From: 2-01-FULL-39-28 sp964436165
Lineage (GTDB): Bacteria; Patescibacteriota; Minisyncoccia; 2-02-FULL-40-12; GWA2-44-9
Direction of reading: 5' to 3'
Assembly (NCBI GenBank): GCA_964436165.1
Contig: CAYTBY010000010.1
Coordinates: forward strand, 1-31,095
Length of the DNA: 31,095 nucleotides
Shown piece by piece: positions 29,132-31,095 of the stretch. The notes under the pieces were generated by a model. That model saw nothing but the letters and a program-made list of their open reading frames with translations. It had not been told where the DNA came from and did not search any database. A program made the position numbers and the translations under genes. Each line of letters starts with the position of its first letter. The first letter of the stretch is position 1.

Positions 29132-29489
29132 GGCTTTGTTCGGCTTCTATATATAAATATACAGTCAAAAATAGAATTTTACCAGACCTTTTATAGCCAC
29201 AGATTTTATGTAATAATATAATTGAGTTTTGTTAATAGAGATTAGGCTCGGCTTCGGCTAGTTTAATCTTACGAACCTCCTCTTTTTGATATCCACCAGA
29301 GTTCTTGTGGCCCATGGCTATAAGAAGTGGCGTGGCCGGAAAGTAGTAAAAACTACGAAACTACGTGTTTTATTTCAGTGTAGGTGTCTTTAAGTAAATC
29401 AAAGACTGCTACCAGGTAAAATTCAGGGGAGAGTCTTTTGACGATCCCCGGTGGCTACGGAGCGCTCATGGAGGGAATAAAACATATCG
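29132..29489. other. Divergent leader region of target 3 and TR
   Basis: No well supported gene. On the plus strand TAGCCA (29194-29199), 17 bp, TATAAT (29217-29222) is a fair promoter for the TR RNA. Further right, CTACGAAACTAC (29353-29364) repeats the 12-mer next to VR2 and VR3. On the minus strand a short frame 29315-29232 (MGHKNSGGYQKEEVRKIKLA...) looks protein-like but has no ribosome site. Hairpin CCAC/GTGG lies at 29293-29310. Confidence 0.5.
29194..29222 (+). promoter_or_regulatory. Candidate promoter of the TR RNA
   Basis: TAGCCA (four of six to the -35 consensus), 17-bp spacer, perfect TATAAT. It would start a transcript near 29230 that runs through the TR. Confidence 0.4.
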
Positions 29490-29606
29490 GTGCAGTCTTC
29501 CGACGGCAACTCCGTCAACGTTGGCAACTTCGACTCGGACGGTCTCAACGTGAACAACGATTCCCGCGACAATGCGAATTCGAATCTCGGTGTCTGCCCC
29601 TCCCGG
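29490..29606 (+). repeat. DGR template repeat (TR)
   Basis: 117 bp homologous without gaps to three VRs on the opposite strand. Translated in the VR frame it has nine AAY (Asn) codons, the classical design in which adenine mutagenesis yields many amino acids but no stop codons. The 3' end (CTCGGTG...CCCGG, 21 bp) lacks adenine and is identical in all copies, acting as the anchor. After it, TR reads CAGTATCGTCG where targets read TAGTTTCGTAG, the expected IMH*/IMH type of difference. The frame that spans it (from 29438) is not a gene. Confidence 0.95.
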
Positions 29607-29619
29607 CAGTATCGTCGTT

Positions 29620-29665
29620 TTTTAACTATCAGGCCTTCTCCAAAGAGAAGGCCTGATAGTTAAAA
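29620..29665. other. Perfect 21-bp hairpin 13 bp after the TR
   Basis: TTTTAACTATCAGGCCTTCTC is the exact reverse complement of 29645-29665, with loop CAAA. No T-run follows the stem on either strand, so it is not a normal intrinsic terminator. It overlaps the stop codon of the Avd-like gene. It may define the TR RNA 3' end, protect it, or form a cruciform. Confidence 0.85.
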
Positions 29666-30040
29666 CTGGTCTTCGTGGACAGACTTCATCCAGCCACCAA
29701 GCATCTTACCGATTTCTTGAATTTGATTCTGGCATTTAATATATCGACTATCGCTGAGAATCTTGATGTCTCCGGCTAGTCTTATGAAGACTTTAAGCAT
29801 ATCGAGCTTGCTACTGGCCTGCTGAAGAATAAGATATTTTCTATCTTTACTCGTCTGGCTGGCAAGCATGATACCCTCAAGTACTCCGAGCAGATATGTT
29901 TCACATCGTTGTCCTAAGCTGTAGCGATCTTTCTTCGGGAAGTCTAATTGGAAGATATAAAATTCTTTCAAAAAGTCGTATGTCTTTTTGAAGATTGGGG
30001 TTTCCAAATTAAACTGACCTGTATTTTTATGGTTGTTCAT
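29660..30040 (-). CDS. avd: Avd-like DGR accessory protein, four-helix bundle (126 aa)
   Basis: The sequence TPIFKKTYDFLKEFYIFQLDFPKKDRYSLGQRCETYLLGVLEGI...LDMLKVFIRLAGDIKIL...IQEIGKMLGGWMKS matches the four-helix bundle accessory family (Avd, bAvd) that binds TR RNA and the reverse transcriptase as a positively charged barrel. Characteristic strings are FPKKxRYxLGQRxE and QEIGKMLGGW. Length is normal. Unusually it is transcribed against both the TR and the RT and lies between them. Its ATG (30040) overlaps the chosen RT start region (30029) by 12 bp in the divergent direction. No ribosome site is evident. Confidence 0.88.
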   Translation of the reverse strand: MNNHKNTGQFNLETPIFKKTYDFLKEFYIFQLDFPKKDRYSLGQRCETYLLGVLEGIMLASQTSKDRKYLILQQASSKLDMLKVFIRLAGDIKILSDSRYIKCQNQIQEIGKMLGGWMKSVHEDQF

Positions 30041-31081
30041 AATCTTTTTGACGAAATAACTAGGATTGATAATTTAATCACTTCTTGGAAGGAATTTAGA
30101 ATTGGCAAAAAGGATCGGCTGGATACTATAGAATTTGAACGTAACCTAGAAGATAATCTTTGGGAGCTTAATCAAGAATTAGTCGATAAAACTTACAAGC
30201 ACTCCGGATACTCTTCATTTTTCGTGCAAGACCCAAAGCTACGTCACATTCATAAAGCCTTGGTTAGAGATCGTGTACTCCATCACGCTATTGTTAAGCA
30301 CATTAATCCGATCTTTGAGAAAACTTTTATCAACGATTCGTATTCGTGTCGCAAAGATAAGGGAACTCACCGTGGTGTGGAGCAACTTATCAGATATGGA
30401 AGGATAGTCAGCAAAAATAATACTCGGCCATGTTGGATTTTGAAATGTGATATCAGAAAGTTTTTTGCGAGCGTTGATCAAAAAATTCTCATAGATATGG
30501 TTTTTGAACGTATCAGAGGTATACACACTCGACGACTTCTTGAGGAAGTTATATCTAGTTTTAGTTCGGACCGTACAATAGATGCTAGCGAGCCCAAGGG
30601 ATTACCCATAGGTAACCTGACCTCACAGCTTTTTGCCAATGTTTATCTCAATGAGCTCGACCAGTTTATGAAGCATGGACTTCACGAAAAACATTACATT
30701 CGTTATGCCGATGATTTTGTGATACTTCATCCTCAAAGAGAGCATTGTTTTGAGATTCAGGATTTAATAAAAGATTTTCTGAAGGATAGGTTGAAACTCG
30801 AATTACATCCCAATAAAATTACGGTTCGGAAGTTAAGCCAAGGCGTTGATTTTCTTGGATATATCTGTTTTCCACATTTCATACTGCCAAGAATAAAAAC
30901 CGAGAAAAGAATTTTTTCCAAGATTTACTCAAAAATTAAATCGTATAATCAAGGGTCATTGTCTTACGAATCGCTTGACCACACCATCCATTCTTATTTA
31001 GGAATCCTAAGTCATAGTAATTCTTTTATTCTTCAACAAAACCTCGAAAATCAGATCTTCTTTCGTCTAAACAAGCAATAA
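30029..31081 (+). CDS. DGR reverse transcriptase (350 aa)
   Basis: The start at 30029 (MVVHNLFDEITRIDNLITSW) is chosen as the ATG that gives the usual N-terminus; the open frame reaches back to 29948 but that part is antisense to the Avd gene. Motifs: RHIHKALVRDRVLHHAI (72-88), DSYSCRKDKGTHRG (103-116), catalytic CDIRKFFASVD (140-150), GLPIGNLTSQLFANVYLNELD (191-211) with the DGR-type (I/L/V)GxxxSQ instead of QGxxxSP, the active site YIRYADDFVIL (YADD 226-229), and DFLGY. No maturase or thumb X domain of group II introns is present. It copies TR RNA with adenine errors into cDNA for the three VRs. Confidence 0.95.
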   Translation: MVVHNLFDEITRIDNLITSWKEFRIGKKDRLDTIEFERNLEDNLWELNQELVDKTYKHSGYSSFFVQDPKLRHIHKALVRDRVLHHAIVKHINPIFEKTFINDSYSCRKDKGTHRGVEQLIRYGRIVSKNNTRPCWILKCDIRKFFASVDQKILIDMVFERIRGIHTRRLLEEVISSFSSDRTIDASEPKGLPIGNLTSQLFANVYLNELDQFMKHGLHEKHYIRYADDFVILHPQREHCFEIQDLIKDFLKDRLKLELHPNKITVRKLSQGVDFLGYICFPHFILPRIKTEKRIFSKIYSKIKSYNQGSLSYESLDHTIHSYLGILSHSNSFILQQNLENQIFFRLNKQ

Positions 31082-31095
31082 AAAAAGTCGTCAGG

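Noticed and set aside
29438..29656. 72-codon plus-strand frame across the TR
   Set aside because: It is the TR itself read through with unrelated flanks. It has no ribosome site and ends in the hairpin; the TR in a DGR is a non-coding template.
29620..29665. Ordinary intrinsic terminator for TR or avd
   Set aside because: No T-run follows the stem on either strand, so I list it as a hairpin of unknown role instead.

Overview
The window looks like a piece of a Candidate Phyla Radiation (Patescibacteria, probably Parcubacteria-type) genome. This is an inference from style, not a marker-gene placement. The signs are: many short uncharacterised genes, frequent weak or absent Shine-Dalgarno sequences beside a few good ones, small GC-rich palindromic repeats inserted between and even inside genes, an MltG gene beside an O-antigen-ligase/TPR membrane protein, and a CPR-like diversity-generating retroelement (DGR).

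Layout. 1-1670: a two-gene cassette enclosed by a perfect 159-bp inverted repeat, followed by two tRNA-Val(CAC) genes. One of these tRNAs is broken by a palindromic insertion in its D-loop. 1669-4716: a small winged-helix plus nucleotidyltransferase pair, divergent from a membrane protein with a PP2C-like head. 5089-9475: a loose set of enzymes (histidine phosphatase, HAD hydrolase, GNAT acetyltransferase, APH-fold kinase, HD phosphohydrolase), mostly as single transcription units with their own terminators. 9622-10840: rplJ-rplL behind an L10-type leader that ends in an intrinsic terminator. 10877-16464: a coiled-coil protein, a 55-aa protein, a roughly 209-bp imperfect hairpin element, mltG, an O-antigen-ligase/TPR protein, a PaaX/Cas2-like regulator and a MerR-like HTH protein. 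16498-20103: ahcY (S-adenosylhomocysteine hydrolase) and a 721-aa uncharacterised protein behind a structured leader. 20238-22710: a CPBP membrane protease, a 70-aa protein with a clean promoter, a hairpin-rich gene-poor stretch, and two truncated genes (HNH nuclease, serine-recombinase C-terminus) joined head to head.

22711-31081 is the highlight: a complete DGR with three target genes. A DGR-type reverse transcriptase (350 aa, motifs IGNLTSQ and YADD), an Avd-like four-helix protein and a 117-bp template repeat (TR) lie at the right. Three paralogous target genes of 272-275 aa each end in a 117-bp variable repeat (VR). Comparing TR with the three VRs by eye, 14, 19 and 16 of the 24 TR adenines are substituted. 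Only three non-adenine positions differ in all VRs, plus one more in VR1. The targets alternate with a MoxR-like AAA+ ATPase and a VWA-domain protein in one minus-strand array (target 3, AAA+, target 2, VWA, target 1). This suggests that hypervariable recognition proteins feed an AAA+/VWA machine, possibly a conflict or surface-recognition system.
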